Assembly (NCBI GenBank): GCA_033977485.1
Contig: CM066998.1
Coordinates: 31,559,501 to 31,623,500 of the forward strand
Origin: Hydrangea macrophylla
Taxonomy: Eukaryota; Streptophyta; Magnoliopsida; Cornales; Hydrangeaceae
DNA: 64,000 nucleotides
Direction of reading: 5' to 3'
Positions 23,911 through 33,895 of the stretch are shown here, one piece after another. A program made the position numbers and the translations under genes. Under the pieces are notes generated by a model. The model was given only the letters and a program-made list of their open reading frames with translations, made no database searches and had not been told where the DNA came from. The first letter of the stretch is position 1. Every line of letters starts with the position of its first letter.

Positions 23911-24590
23911 GCATACACACACACACACCTTCTCTCTCTCTCTCTCTTACGCGTACACACACACACACACACACAAACGTCTGTTCTCTCTTCTTCTCTC
24001 TTTTCTCCTCTTTTTTTTTTTGTTAATATGGGGGCTAGGGTTTTAATATACGTATATAAGTACTACACACATAGTATACTATATACATACACAACATATA
24101 CAAATAAGTTATATATACATATCAAATCCCGTTTTTTGGCTTAAGGCCACACAAAAAGGCTTTATATGGGCCCGAAAATGCATTCTAAAGGGACAAATGA
24201 TTAGCCCAATGGTTACCCATTACCCCGGGCACTTAATTTAAATGTTAAAAACACAATTCAACACGTTCACGGGCCTATAAGCACTACCCGAAACTAAACT
24301 CGTTATTCCACAAAAAAAATTATGACTCGGTCATACAATAATCTATCGCACGATTTAATTAAAGCTTGAAATCTCATCTTATAATAATAGTGAAATATTA
24401 GAAAAAAAAATGGAGAAATATTACTGGTATTACTAACAATTTAAACTTGCTTACTAGCAATTAAATTTATGGGTTCTCCAAACTTAAAATTTCAAATGTG
24501 TGTGTTACTAAGGCACACCCAACTAATATTTACTAACGACAAATAATTGAATAGTTAGTCAAATCACTTAGAAATTTTAGGGTTGCTACA
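21580..24590 (-). repeat. LTR copy 3, 3,011 bp
   Basis: Plus-strand start TGTCACACCCCG, end GGTTGCTACA at 24590, directly followed by the duplication GCGTG. This is the 5' LTR of the array in minus-strand orientation. It has the longest compound microsatellite of the three. Confidence 0.9.
23818..23975. repeat. Expanded compound microsatellite in LTR copy 3
   Basis: (TTC)n, long (TC)n, (AC)n, then a second TC block and a second AC block joined by CTTACGCGTACACAC. The TC-AC module is duplicated relative to LTR copies 1 and 2. Confidence 0.85.
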
Positions 24591-24595
24591 GCGTG
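24591..24595. repeat. Right target site duplication GCGTG
   Basis: Matches 8510-8514. The flanking sequence on both sides belongs to one 50-bp repeat array of copy A. Confidence 0.85.
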
Positions 24596-24725
24596 TAGCC
24601 AAAGTTTGCCCCTAGTTTGGGATTTGTGAGGCAAACAAGGTAGATGACCAAAGTTTGCCCCTAGTTTAGGGAAGGTTTAGGCAAACGAGGCAGGTGGCCG
24701 AAGTTTGCCCCGAGTATGAAGGGTG
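24596..24725. repeat. 50-bp tandem repeat of the copy A 3' region
   Basis: The phrase AAAGTTTGCCCCTAGTTT recurs at about 24608, 24649 and, as GAAGTTTGCCCC, at 24699. With the left flank (8499-8514) joined, the first unit is 49 bp, and the next starts 51 bp later. The LTR element inserted inside this array. Confidence 0.8.
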
Positions 24726-24929
24726 GTTTTTGGGTTATGGTAAGGACCGCAACTTTATACCTCTCAGATGCTCATAACTTTTGCTTAGGCACTAGTGGAG
24801 TGACCAAGTGAGCTCTTTTCTCTCTTTTATTATCGTTCACTTTGGATTTAGCTCTAAAGCGTCCTTTCGGATTTTCGACTTAGCGAGCTATCCTTTTTTT
24901 TTTAAAGTCTGCCAACGTACCCCCTGAGT

Positions 24930-25180
24930 AGGGATCATGTCCAACGTAGTTTGGGCCAAAGTCTTGAAAGGAAAAGGGGGTTAATTATGATGGTGTCAAC
25001 CGAATCGATGTGGTTGCCTACATATCCCCAAATGGAAATCAGGTCAAGCGTAGTTCAAGCCAAGGTTGGAAAGAAATGGGGGGTTGATTATGATGGTGTC
25101 AACTGAACCGATGTAGTTGCCTATATATCCCCCAAATGGGAATCAGGTCGAGTATAGTTCAAGCCAAGGTCTTGAAAGAA
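24930..25180. repeat. 107-bp tandem repeat of the copy A 3' region
   Basis: Two full units and one partial unit carry TTGATTATGATGGTGTCAA-like, GATGTGGTTGCCTA-like and CCAAATGGGAATCAGGTC-like phrases. They sit immediately downstream of the integrase stop codon on the minus strand. Confidence 0.8.
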
Positions 25181-25191
25181 TGGGGTAAAAT

Positions 25192-26310
25192 TTAGGCATA
25201 GTACTTTTTGAGGCGATCAAGATTGATTGGTTCTTTGAATTTGACACCGTCAAGGTCTATGAGGTAGGTTGCTCCTCCAAAAAGGATAGTTTTGACGATT
25301 TAAGGCCCAATCCATTTGGGTTTGAACTTTCCACGTGGATCGAAGATCGGGGCTCGTAGCTCTTTAAGGACAAGATCACCTTTGATGATTTTCCTTGGGC
25401 AAACCTTCTTGTTAAAGGCACGGGCTATCCTCTTTTGATAAATTCAGACATGGTTGACTGCCGCAAGGCGTTTTTCATCAATAAGTGCCAATTCTTTGTA
25501 TCTTTCCCCTAACCAATCTGATTCTGATATTTCACATTCATCCATTACCCATAAGGATGGTAATTTTATCTCGACTGGGAGTACTGCTTCCATCCCATAC
25601 ACTAGTGAGTAAGGAGTCACTCCACTAGACATCCTTATCGATGTTCTATATCCCCAAAGTGCAAATGGTAGCTTCTTATGCCAATCGTTGTAAGTATCGA
25701 TTGATTTTTATAATTTTACCTTGACATTTTTGTTTGCAGCTTCGATTGGCCCAATGGTTTGCAGTCTGTACGGTGATGACTTTTGATAGGTGATTTTGTA
25801 TTCCTCAAATAGATCTCTAACTTCTGCTTTGAAATAACTTCGGTTATCCAAAATTATTTTATGGGAGACTCCATAGCGATAGATGAGGTTTTTCTTGATG
25901 AACTTAGCCACTTCCTTGGCCCCTAACTTAGTATAGGATGTAGCTTTAACCCACTTTATGAAGTAGCTAATGGCTACTATGATGTATCGATTCCCATTTG
26001 AGACTTTTGGAATAATTTCACCAATGATATCGATTCCCCAAGTTAAGAATGGGCATAGAGAGGTCATACTATAGAGTAGAGATGGCGGTACATGCATCAT
26101 GTTTGCATGGATCTGGCACTTGTGGCACCTTCTTACGTATTCACAACAATCTTTCTCCAACGTTGTCCAGTAGTACCCTTGTCTTACGATCTTCTTAGGT
26201 AACATGTGATCACTTATGTGTCGACCACACACCCCTTCGTGTATCTCTTCCATCATCCTTTCTTCAACAAGTCTTGAGGCAAACCTTTCTTCAAGCAAGT
26301 CAGGTTGTGA
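25192..26310 (-). pseudogene. Integrase of Tat/Ogre-like copy A, broken
   Basis: The zinc-binding part shows the H-x-H then C-x2-C pattern (EIHEGVCGRH, then RRCHKCQIHAN). The catalytic core has GIDIIG (first Asp), IILDNRSYF where the family usually has TDNG (second Asp) and PIEAANKN (Glu). A C-terminal part with GVTPYSLVYGMEAVLPVEI (25640-25550) continues with frame interruptions to a TAA at 25194-25192. Frame changes at about 25700 and 25440 show it is dead. It joins cDNA to host DNA in active relatives. Confidence 0.85.
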
Positions 26311-26701
26311 TAGTTATACCCTTTTTTTAATAATATTTCCCCGCAGATGATGAAATGTGCGGTGAACCTTTGAATTGCTCTTTTGTCCTTCTCAGTAAAC
26401 TCTTGAGGATACATTCTCTTTTCTATAAAGTCCCATATATCTTGGTACCATGTTGTCTCATTTTCTTTTTCTTCAACCTCGGCAACCATGCTGAATAATG
26501 GCTCGTATCTTTGCTCAATTATGAAAGGTATCATCTTGATTCCTACGGGGATTTTGATCATGAAGGCTAATATAGCCAATGAATCCACTAATTCATTCTC
26601 CTCCCTGGGTAGGTAGAAAAATGTTACGTTATTGAACTGTCTCTTAAGTTTGTCGAGACGATCATGATAGGGTTTCAACCTTTCCTCCTTACCCTCCACT
26701 C

Positions 26702-26905
26702 TCATCTTGCTTGTGATACAATAAGGATTGAATCTCTGAAGACATCCAAATTTTGAACCTTCAATTCTATGGCTACTTCCATCCCCAAAATGCATGCATC
26801 ATATTCAACGGTATTGTTGGTTGAGTTATAGTTGAGCTTGATTGCCAATGGAGTGTGGTTCCCATTTGGTGATACCAGAATCATTCCTACTCCGTAGCCT
26901 TTCAT
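26702..26905 (-). pseudogene. Second RNase H domain of copy A
   Basis: KGYGVGMILVSPNG, NNTVEYDACILGMEVAIEL and VFRDSILIVSQ match the additional archaeal-type RNase H between RT-RNase H and integrase that marks the Tat lineage. The catalytic Glu in EYDA and an Asp in FRDS are present. The frame shifts near 26702 into the linker leading to integrase. Confidence 0.75.
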
Positions 26906-26974
26906 GTTAGCTACCCCATCAAAGTATAACTTCCACTGCTCTTCTTTAACTTCTATGATATTCTCATTCAGGAA

Positions 26975-27370
26975 TTAAAAGTCCACATTTTTATCATAAT
27001 CAACGGCGTGTTCAGCAAGATGCTCAGCTATAGTTCTCCCTTTTACCGACTTGCTTATTTCATACTTGATATCGAATTCAGATAGTTGAAGAAACCAACA
27101 GGATATGCGACCAGTTAGGGTGGGTTTTTTTCGAGGAGGTATTTTAGAGGATCCATGAGGGATATGAGCACAACTGGAAAGGCTAGCATACAGTGCCTTA
27201 GCCGGCCAGACCAAAGCCCAACATATTTTTTTGAGGGTAGAGTAGTTGAGCTCATACCCAGTCATCCTTATGATAAGGTAATATATGGATTTTTTAGAGT
27301 GGCTTTCTTCTCCTTCCTGTGCCAGCATGCAACACATGGCATTTTTAGTGACAGATAGGTAAAGAAGCAA
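26975..27370 (-). pseudogene. First RNase H domain of copy A
   Basis: Degraded RT-connected RNase H: MLLYLSVTKNAMCCMLAQE, YELNYSTLKKICWALVWPA, GRISCWFLQLSEFDIKYE and AEHLAEHAVD match the usual Ty3/gypsy order. Residues equivalent to conserved Tyr and Leu positions vary. Connected in a different frame to the RT upstream. Confidence 0.75.
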
Positions 27371-27452
27371 GGGCTAATGAAAGGTAGGTGGTAAAAGGAC
27401 AGGTGGATTTTGGAGGTAGGCTTTTATTTTGTCGAAGGCGTCTTGGCATTGG

Positions 27453-28130
27453 TCATGCCATTCGAACTTCTCTCCCTTTTTTCAGTAGTTGAAACAAGGG
27501 ATCACATATAGTTATGAGCTTGGAGATAAAGCAGCTGATGAATCGGATCCTCCTGAGGAATCCTCTCACTTTTTTCTCATTCTGCGGCGGTGCCATTTCT
27601 AAAATTACCTTGATTTTTGAGGGGTCGACCTCTATCCCCCTTTGTGTGATGAGAAAACCCATAACCTTCCCAGAGGTCACACCGAAAGTGCATTTCTTGG
27701 ATTCAGTATCATCTTGTATTTGCGCAAGCTTTTGAAGAATTTCTCCAATGCTACCAAGTGTCCTTCGCTATCCTTGGATTTTACAATCATATCACCCACA
27801 TATACTTTTACTTTCTTGTGTATCATGTCATGCAACAAAGTGGTAGTGACCCTTTGGTAAGTTGCTACGACATTTTTGAGTTTGAAAGGCATCACCCTAT
27901 AGTAGTAAGTCCCCTATGGTGTGGTGAATGTCATCTTTTCCCCATCTTCTAGTACTGTTAAAATCTTGTTGTATCTTGAAAAACCATCTATAAATGGCAA
28001 TAACTTATGTCTTGCGGTGTTATCTACCAAAACATCAATGTGGGGAAGCGGGAAGTCATCCTTTGTACTGGCTTTGTTTAAATTGCAGAAATCGCGCATA
28101 CACAAACCTTTCCATCCTTCTTAGAGACTG
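27453..28130 (-). pseudogene. Reverse transcriptase of copy A, catalytic Asp lost
   Basis: RT motifs in order: DFCNLNKASTKDDFPLPHID, FIDGFSRYNKI, MPFKLKNVVATYQR, VYVGDMIVKS and MGFLITQRGIEVDPSKI. The active-site YVDD is YVGD (GGT at 27796-27794), which removes a metal-binding Asp. There are frame changes at about 27910 and 27680. It would have copied element RNA into DNA in the live ancestor. Confidence 0.85.
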
Positions 28131-29075
28131 GTACGATGTTGGCAACCTATTCTAGATACTCTGTGATAATGATGAACCTCGCTTTTCTACCTCTTCTTTG
28201 ATCTTGAGTGCCCACTCTGGCCTCATGAGCCTCAGTTTTTGTTTGACGGGTTTAGAATTGGGAGAAGGGGAACATGATGTTTGACAATGTTGGGATCGAC
28301 CCCAGGCATGTCTTAGTAAGATCAAGCAAAAGCATCTTTGAACTCTTTTAGCAAAAGAGTCAATTTTTCTTTTTCTTCTTTATTAAGCGTTGAGCCAATT
28401 TGTACAATTTGTGAATTATCTTTTTCACCTAGATTAGCCGATAAAGTATCTTCAATTATTCACAAGCTGGTGGTTTTTCAATTAGTTGTGAAGTTCGATT
28501 GGGAGATCCTCGGAGGGATATGTGCATTCACAAGTATTACACATAGAGGAGTAAGCAGAACCATCTTTCATTTCATTCATAGTAGGTGGTGTGATTACAT
28601 CAGACAGTGGTAGGCCTATGGCAGCTGACTCTTGTATAGACTCAATAATTAGAAGTACAAACTCCGGGGGAATAGGGGACGGGGAGACACAGATAGATGA
28701 CTCTATAGTCTGGTTGCTCAGACCCTTCTCAGTCGGTATGATCTAATCATCTTGGCTGTTGGCCCTCTTTCCTTCCTTTTCTTCATCAAGTTCCTCCCAC
28801 ATCTTCTTAATAGCTTTGGTGTCTAGGTACTTTAACCAACCTTCTTCTAGGGTCTTGACAACTTCTTCCGAATAGAATGGATCTTGATAAAGGAGCCTCT
28901 CGCAGTTAGCAAAGATTTCAAGGCCAGGATATCTCTTTCCGGTGGTCTGATGGATCCAAGGTTCAGGGAACCCAAAATAGCGGAATTCATCCCCTTCTTT
29001 GACGGACTGACCATTCAACGTTTTGTGGTATAACAGGAGACTCTTCTTCCATGGCTTTTGCAGCTCGATGTCTTT
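28131..29075 (-). pseudogene. Degraded region between G-patch and RT of copy A
   Basis: One 91-codon open piece (29018-28743) begins MNGQSVKEGDEFRYFGFPEP and ends in an acidic EELDEEKEGKR stretch. It matches the position of the linker upstream of RT in Tat-type polyproteins. The rest has many stops. No separate function can be assigned. Confidence 0.5.
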
Positions 29076-29220
29076 TCTGGTAGGCTTTTACCCCAACCCA
29101 AAGGTGCCTTGTTGTCCTTTAATTTGAGGGAATTAGCAGATCCCTTGTTGACAATAGCCCAATCCCATTCCAGGAAAGTAGTTCATTTTATGGACGATGT
29201 TGGCCACTACAGAATGGATC
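29076..29220 (-). pseudogene. G-patch motif of copy A
   Basis: Minus strand gives MNYFPGMGLGYCQQG and, about 10 residues later, IKGQQGTFGLG. The spaced Gly pattern is a G-patch, a nucleic-acid-binding motif found downstream of the protease in Tat/Ogre-type elements. The frame is not continuous with protease or RT. Confidence 0.65.
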
Positions 29221-29419
29221 TCAGGGAACCTGTCTTCATTACTAATCATGTGGATTTTTTCCATGAAGAGTCCTCTGATTTCCCCTTCTTCCAGTTCAAG
29301 TATTTTGATTTCAAAGATGGGAGCGTAACTTGGAAAGGCATCATTTTACCAACTATTGCTGAAGATGATCTTTACCCTTTTCTCATGAACGTACTTGATC
29401 ATTTGGTGCGATGTGGATG

Positions 29420-29939
29420 ATACAGGTTTGTTGACATACAGCCAGGGCCTCCTAGTCAACAAATTAAATGAAGCAGGTATGTCTATGACTTGGAAAAGTT
29501 CAATGCAAACCAAAGACCACACTTGGATTTAGAGAGAAACAATCCCCATCACAGTTCTCTTGGTGTTGCTATAAGCCCTCACAGATTGCACAGATGGAGA
29601 GATGTCCATGATATCGACCCCTAAGGCGGTGGTAGTCCTTAGAGCACAAACACTCAAGGCAGAACCTGTATCAACCAGACAGAATAGCACTTGCTACCCC
29701 TTATACCCGACAGTGATGTATAGAGCTCTGTTGTGTGCAGACCCTTTCGGCGGCAGGTCTTCATCGGAAAAGGTGATGATTGGATCATTGTTGAGCATGC
29801 CTAAGAAAGCCACCATATCTTTCGGTGCAGCGTCAATGGGGACCTCAATCCCAGCTAAGGCATACAACATGGCTTGCCTATGCTTATACACAGTTACTAT
29901 GATGTCCCACATCGAGAGATGTGATTGGGTTTTCTTCAA
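29420..29939 (-). pseudogene. Protease region of copy A
   Basis: IITFSDEDLPPKGSAHNRAL, then the aspartic protease active site LVDTGSALSVCAL (Asp-Thr-Gly codons at 29672-29664). A LLTRRPWL-like segment follows. The order SDEDLPP-G then DTGSAL is characteristic of Tat/Ogre-type gypsy polyproteins. A stop near 29694 and later frame changes break it. Confidence 0.8.
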
Positions 29940-31264
29940 CTACTTTATTAACTCATTATCTTTCTCGATGATCTCATCCATTTTTTCCTTTCCTTTATCT
30001 TTGACTAGCCCTTTCTCGATGGTTTCAGTGGTAGGCTATGGAGGCTGATAATGATGGCACGTCCTAGTTAGATGATCAATCTTGGCAGGGGTAGGTCCTT
30101 CTACAGTCCCATCTTCTGTGAACTAATCACAATCTGTTCCCATAAATGGTTCCTCCGGCTCATTCCAAATGGAGGCATCGCTTTCATTGTTGGGATCATA
30201 CCATTTGAGGTCTACTACCCCTAAATCATATTCTTCCAGGAAGAAAAAATATTGTTCACCATCTAGTTGTTGCTGCCATTCTTCTAGATGGAGGAATCGC
30301 TTTCATTATTGGGATCATACCATTTAAGGTCTACTACCCCTAGATCATGTTCTTTTAGGCAGAATAAATCTTGTTCATCATCTAGTTGTTGCTGCCATTC
30401 ATTGTCCTCTCCTTTAATATGATGAATTCCCGTAGAGTCTGGGATGCCAATAAGGGATAAGGGATCTCCTAAGGGGGTTATAAAGGTGGACGAGTTAAAG
30501 GATATAAGGTCGGATTTAATGAGGCTGAATTTTGGTGGTTTGGCAGGTGGTTTTGGGTGACTTGGGGATGCTTTGGTGGTGGCTCAATGATATTTTGGTC
30601 AATGAGGTCTTGGATATCGTGGTAGAGGCACATGCAATCGTTAGTGTTTTGGCCAGGGGCTTGGTGGTAGCTACAGTGTTTGGACGTATCACAAGTTGGA
30701 GGTGGTGGGGAGTTTCAAGGTTGGAGCAGTTGGAGGTGGCCTTTCTTGAGAAGGCGTCTAAGGTTAAGGAGAGGGGGATCTCTAGATTTGCAAAGTTACA
30801 AGGAGGCTTTTTCTAGAATGGGAGATTGGAGGAGTTGGCTTGGTTGGGGGATTGGTATGGCCTAAGAGGGTATGCCATAAGCTGGCTGCTAAGGGCATTG
30901 ACATCTAGTGAATTTCGGGGGTAGTTGGGCCTTTTTGACTGACTTAGAGCTCTTCCTTCTTAATCTTTCCTTCTCTGATAGCATCTTTGATCTGAGTTCC
31001 AACTTTAAGCAACTCCTTAAAGGTAGAGATGGACTGATAGAACAACTTCTCATGGTAGAGAGGTTGCAGATTCCGAATTAGCATTCTTACATATTACTTT
31101 TCAATCAGTCGATGGGCCATTTGGTCCACTTTGTTCCTCTATCTGCTCAGAAACACAGCGAAAGTTTCATTTTTGTTTTGCCGAGTAGTTTCCAAATCCC
31201 TAATTGTGACACCCAACCCTTGATTGTAGGAATAGTGGTCAACAAACAACCGAATGATATCTTC
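29940..31264 (-). pseudogene. Degraded C-terminal gag and spacer of copy A
   Basis: The frame is too broken to read through. Short matches to gag continue after 31264 on the minus strand. It contains the 119-bp duplication. The plus-strand frames at 30532-30865 are G-rich shadows. Confidence 0.45.
30171..30404. repeat. 119-bp tandem duplication in the gag-pro spacer
   Basis: GGAGGCATCGCTTTCATT at 30171 and GGAGGAATCGCTTTCATT at 30290 start two similar units, each ending in CTAGTTGTTGCTGCCATTC. The copies differ at about one site in ten by eye. Confidence 0.85.
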
Positions 31265-31840
31265 TCATGCCCGAGTTTTGGAGACTTCCAAGGTAAGGAA
31301 CCATGACAGTGCAGACTTTACAAGAGTTTGAGAAAATAGCATCACAATGTGCTCATGGGTGCAGCCCATTGATTGGAAGATGCTTATACACAACTTTACG
31401 TGACTTTTTGGGTTTCCAGTTCTGTCAAAACGGTCAATGGCAGGCATCTTAAAGTTTCCTAGCAGTTTCAACTTAACAGGCTCAAAAAAGCCTTTCAGGT
31501 CTAGCATGTAGTCATCAACCACCTTACTCTTTCTCAACACACTTTCTAGCTTGTCAATTTTGTCCATTTTTTCTTAGAATTTCTTCTCATACGTAGGTGG
31601 CAGGACCCCATGAAACCATTCATCTTCCCCGTTATTCTCATGTAAAGTGATGGGGGGTGGCACAAATTCAGGCGGCAGTGGCGGCATGAACCCTGGTGGC
31701 GATGGTGGGAACCCAGGTGGGCACTGTGGCTGTTGTTGTTTTAGTTCCTCCATAAATTTCAAGACTTCTAGGCTATAGGACTGCTGGCTTACAATTGCTC
31801 CTAACTCACTGACCTTATTTTCTAACTCTTCCTGATTCAT
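31265..31840 (-). pseudogene. Gag of Tat/Ogre-like copy A, broken
   Basis: An ATG at 31840 gives MNQEELENKVSELG, a coiled-coil-like start, then a Pro-rich stretch (PPGFPPSPPGFMPPLPP), then after a frame change at about 31570 the gag core with VKLLGNFKMPAIDRFDRTG-like and NPKSHVKL, SALSWFLTLE motifs. Ty3/gypsy gag builds the particle. Sequence from 31264 to 29940 continues the gag-pro region with many stops and no clear zinc knuckle. Confidence 0.8.
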
Positions 31841-33204
31841 TCTTAAGCACCTTGGCAGGCTGATTCTGACCAAACGACTCTTCAAGCTTCTGACCCAAGA
31901 TGGGGATCCTAGAGGCCAACTTTGGGAATCTATAATGACATACAAATTTGAGAAGAGTGTATCTAATTCTAATAGTGACGTCTTAGATAGACAATAAAAG
32001 TGATATTTAACAACGTGGACTAATATTATGTACAAACTGACTGGGATGGTGCGTGCAAACTGATAGGAATGGTGCATGCATATAAGACAAGTATACAGAT
32101 ACAGGTCCTAGTCTATATGATGGTCCTACCTCTAACATTTAGCAGTTAAGCAAGTAAGGTCCTGGTCATACATAGTGTGCTAACTTTACTTTCTAGAATG
32201 ATCACCCACAGGGGAATAACAGGAATTTCTGGGGTATTTTGGGAGGTTTAGACAGAGTTTCTAGGAGAAATACGGATTTGGAATATTCTGAGGAATTTCT
32301 GGAAGTTATGAGAGTTTCTGGGACAAACAAGTATATTTGAGCATATTTGGGTGATTCGAACAGAGTTTCTGGGAGAAATAGGTATATATTTGGATTGAGT
32401 TTTCGGAGAAACTGGTATTTTGGGCATTTTTGGGTGATTTGGACAGAGTTTCTAGGAGAAACAAGTATATCTGGGCATATTTGGATAGTGTTTCTGGGAG
32501 AAACAGGTATATCTGGGCATATTTGGATTGAGTTTCTGGAGAAACTTGCATTTTGGGCATTTCTGGGAAATTTGGACAGTTTTTGGGATAAACTGGTAAA
32601 TATGACGGGAGCAGGTGATGATGGTGATCATACTGTCTAGCAAGTTTTCATACTCCTATGACTTCGGTCCAACAAACAAGGTTGTGGTATATATCCTTGT
32701 GAACACAGAGCACACATCCTTATCATGGTGCCCAAACATGTCAACTCAATGTGAATACATGTGAGTGATTGCCTTGGGGATCATAAAAATGAGGTTTATT
32801 CTATGCCACCGAAGCATCTACACTGCGCAGGTAATCTCATCTGGGCACACAGCACTTTATCATATTGTTCTATCTAAGAAGATAAATCAACAACCCTATG
32901 AAAGGTTCTACAGGAATCTATATGCAAAGGCCGGGTTTAGTCAAAGAGGGTCCGTTGACGAGAGTTTCAATATACAGTCAGAGAGACAGTACGAAAGTTT
33001 TTACTCTTTTTGATATACCTTAGAAGGTACAGTATCAACAGTGACTTGTGCCATGGCGTAGCAAGACCTAAACAATATCAGTGCCACATTTCAGACATAG
33101 TCGGAGGAGAAGATGCAGGAGTGTAATGCGGTGAACCAAACATGGTAAAAAGATGATTTTAATGATGCTTATTATGAGTCAAGCCTCTGTATTTTGTTTT
33201 TAAA
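31841..33204 (-). mobile_element. 5' leader of copy A
   Basis: Non-coding sequence between primer site and gag, including the minisatellite at 32220-32600. Tat/Ogre elements often have long leaders. No ORF upstream of gag is supported here. Confidence 0.5.
32220..32600. repeat. Minisatellite in the copy A leader
   Basis: GAGTTTCTGGGAGAAA-type cores alternate with GGCATATTTGG(A/G)T and GGGCATTTTTGGGT segments, about ten cores with irregular spacing of roughly 35 to 75 bp. It lies between the primer site and gag. Confidence 0.8.
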
Positions 33205-33231
33205 AGAAAAATCCCCAGTGGAATTGCCAAA
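33205..33231 (-). other. Primer-site region of copy A
   Basis: Minus strand reads TTTGGCAATTCCACTGGGGA next to the LTR end. It resembles the TGGCGACTC...CTGGGGA sequence found next to 5' LTRs of Ogre/Tat elements, whose primer is reported as tRNA-Arg. Several positions have decayed. Confidence 0.5.
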
Positions 33232-33895
33232 TAGTGGACAAGCGGCCTCCGAGAGCCCACCCCCCGTGTTCTTTCCCGGGGATTAGGAATTGACTTTCGT
33301 TATTTTAAAATTGATATGAAGAAAAGAAAGAAAGGTCTGTTGAAAACAGATACAAAGTCGCCGCTTGGTCTTTAGGGAACCAAGAAACCCAATTTTGACT
33401 CATCCAAATGGATATAGGGCACCGGCCCTTCATAACCAAAGAACATGGTTCGGGGTTTTTGTTCGAGAGATGAAGGAGCCTTTGCCATGACTAAAGTACC
33501 CTCAACTTGCCCCGTCTCTCGACGGGCCTCAATTAGCATCCAATAATCAACTTACACTATATTTTGTTCGATAATTAATACTATGATAGGTATATTACAT
33601 CTCATTAGAATCTTAAAATAGAAGATCAAAAGATAAGACATCCTTCATAAGATCTAAGCTAAATATCACACAATGCAAAAGTGAAAGATCACACAAACAA
33701 ACATAGGAAAAAATCGCCTAATCACATAGCAAGTAATTAAGTTTTCCTAATCTAAAGGGGGGCATGAATTGTTCTTGAAACAAATAATCAAAGAAATAAA
33801 TAAAAAAAACATGCCTAGCAAGCTAGTATGATGCATGTTAATCTTTGAGAAAAGAAGATCTCTATATCCCCGGGACGGATGAGAAAGGAAGATTA
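33232..33895 (-). mobile_element. Partial 5' LTR of copy A
   Basis: Colinear with 39228-39858 in copy B: shared GGGAACCAAGAAACCCAATT, CCCTCAACTTGCCCCGTCTC, AGATCTAAGCTAAATATCAC and GGATGAGAAA phrases in order. Alignment stops at about 33895, where a different sequence begins, so the U3 end is missing. Confidence 0.8.

Larger units (their letters stand above)
8515..24590 (-). mobile_element. Non-autonomous LTR retrotransposon array: LTR-internal-LTR-internal-LTR
   Basis: Three LTR copies (8515-16488 including a Helitron, 17557-20511, 21580-24590) alternate with two internal regions of identical length, 1,068 bp (16489-17556, 20512-21579). The array as a whole is bounded by one GCGTG duplication. 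On the minus strand each LTR starts TGTAGCAACCC and ends GGGGTGTGACA, or GGGGTGTAACA at the left edge. A tRNA-iMet primer site follows two LTRs and a polypurine tract precedes two LTRs. No gag or pol remains, so mobilisation would depend on a partner. The GACGAAATTTC-AAGGAGGGTAGAA end resembles Tekay/Del-type chromoviruses. The three-LTR form is best explained by unequal recombination between LTRs of one insertion. Confidence 0.9.

Noticed and set aside
23750..24144. Open frames on both strands over LTR copy 3 giving poly-Ser/Leu and poly-Glu/Arg/Lys proteins
   Set aside because: They are translations of the TTC, TC and AC microsatellites. Length varies among the three LTR copies and there is no domain.
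8515..24590. Two separate LTR elements side by side
   Set aside because: Only three LTRs are present and a single GCGTG pair flanks the whole. The inner LTR has internal sequence on both sides with no duplications.
29602..30048. 148-codon plus-strand frame
   Set aside because: Antisense shadow of the Tat protease region on the minus strand.
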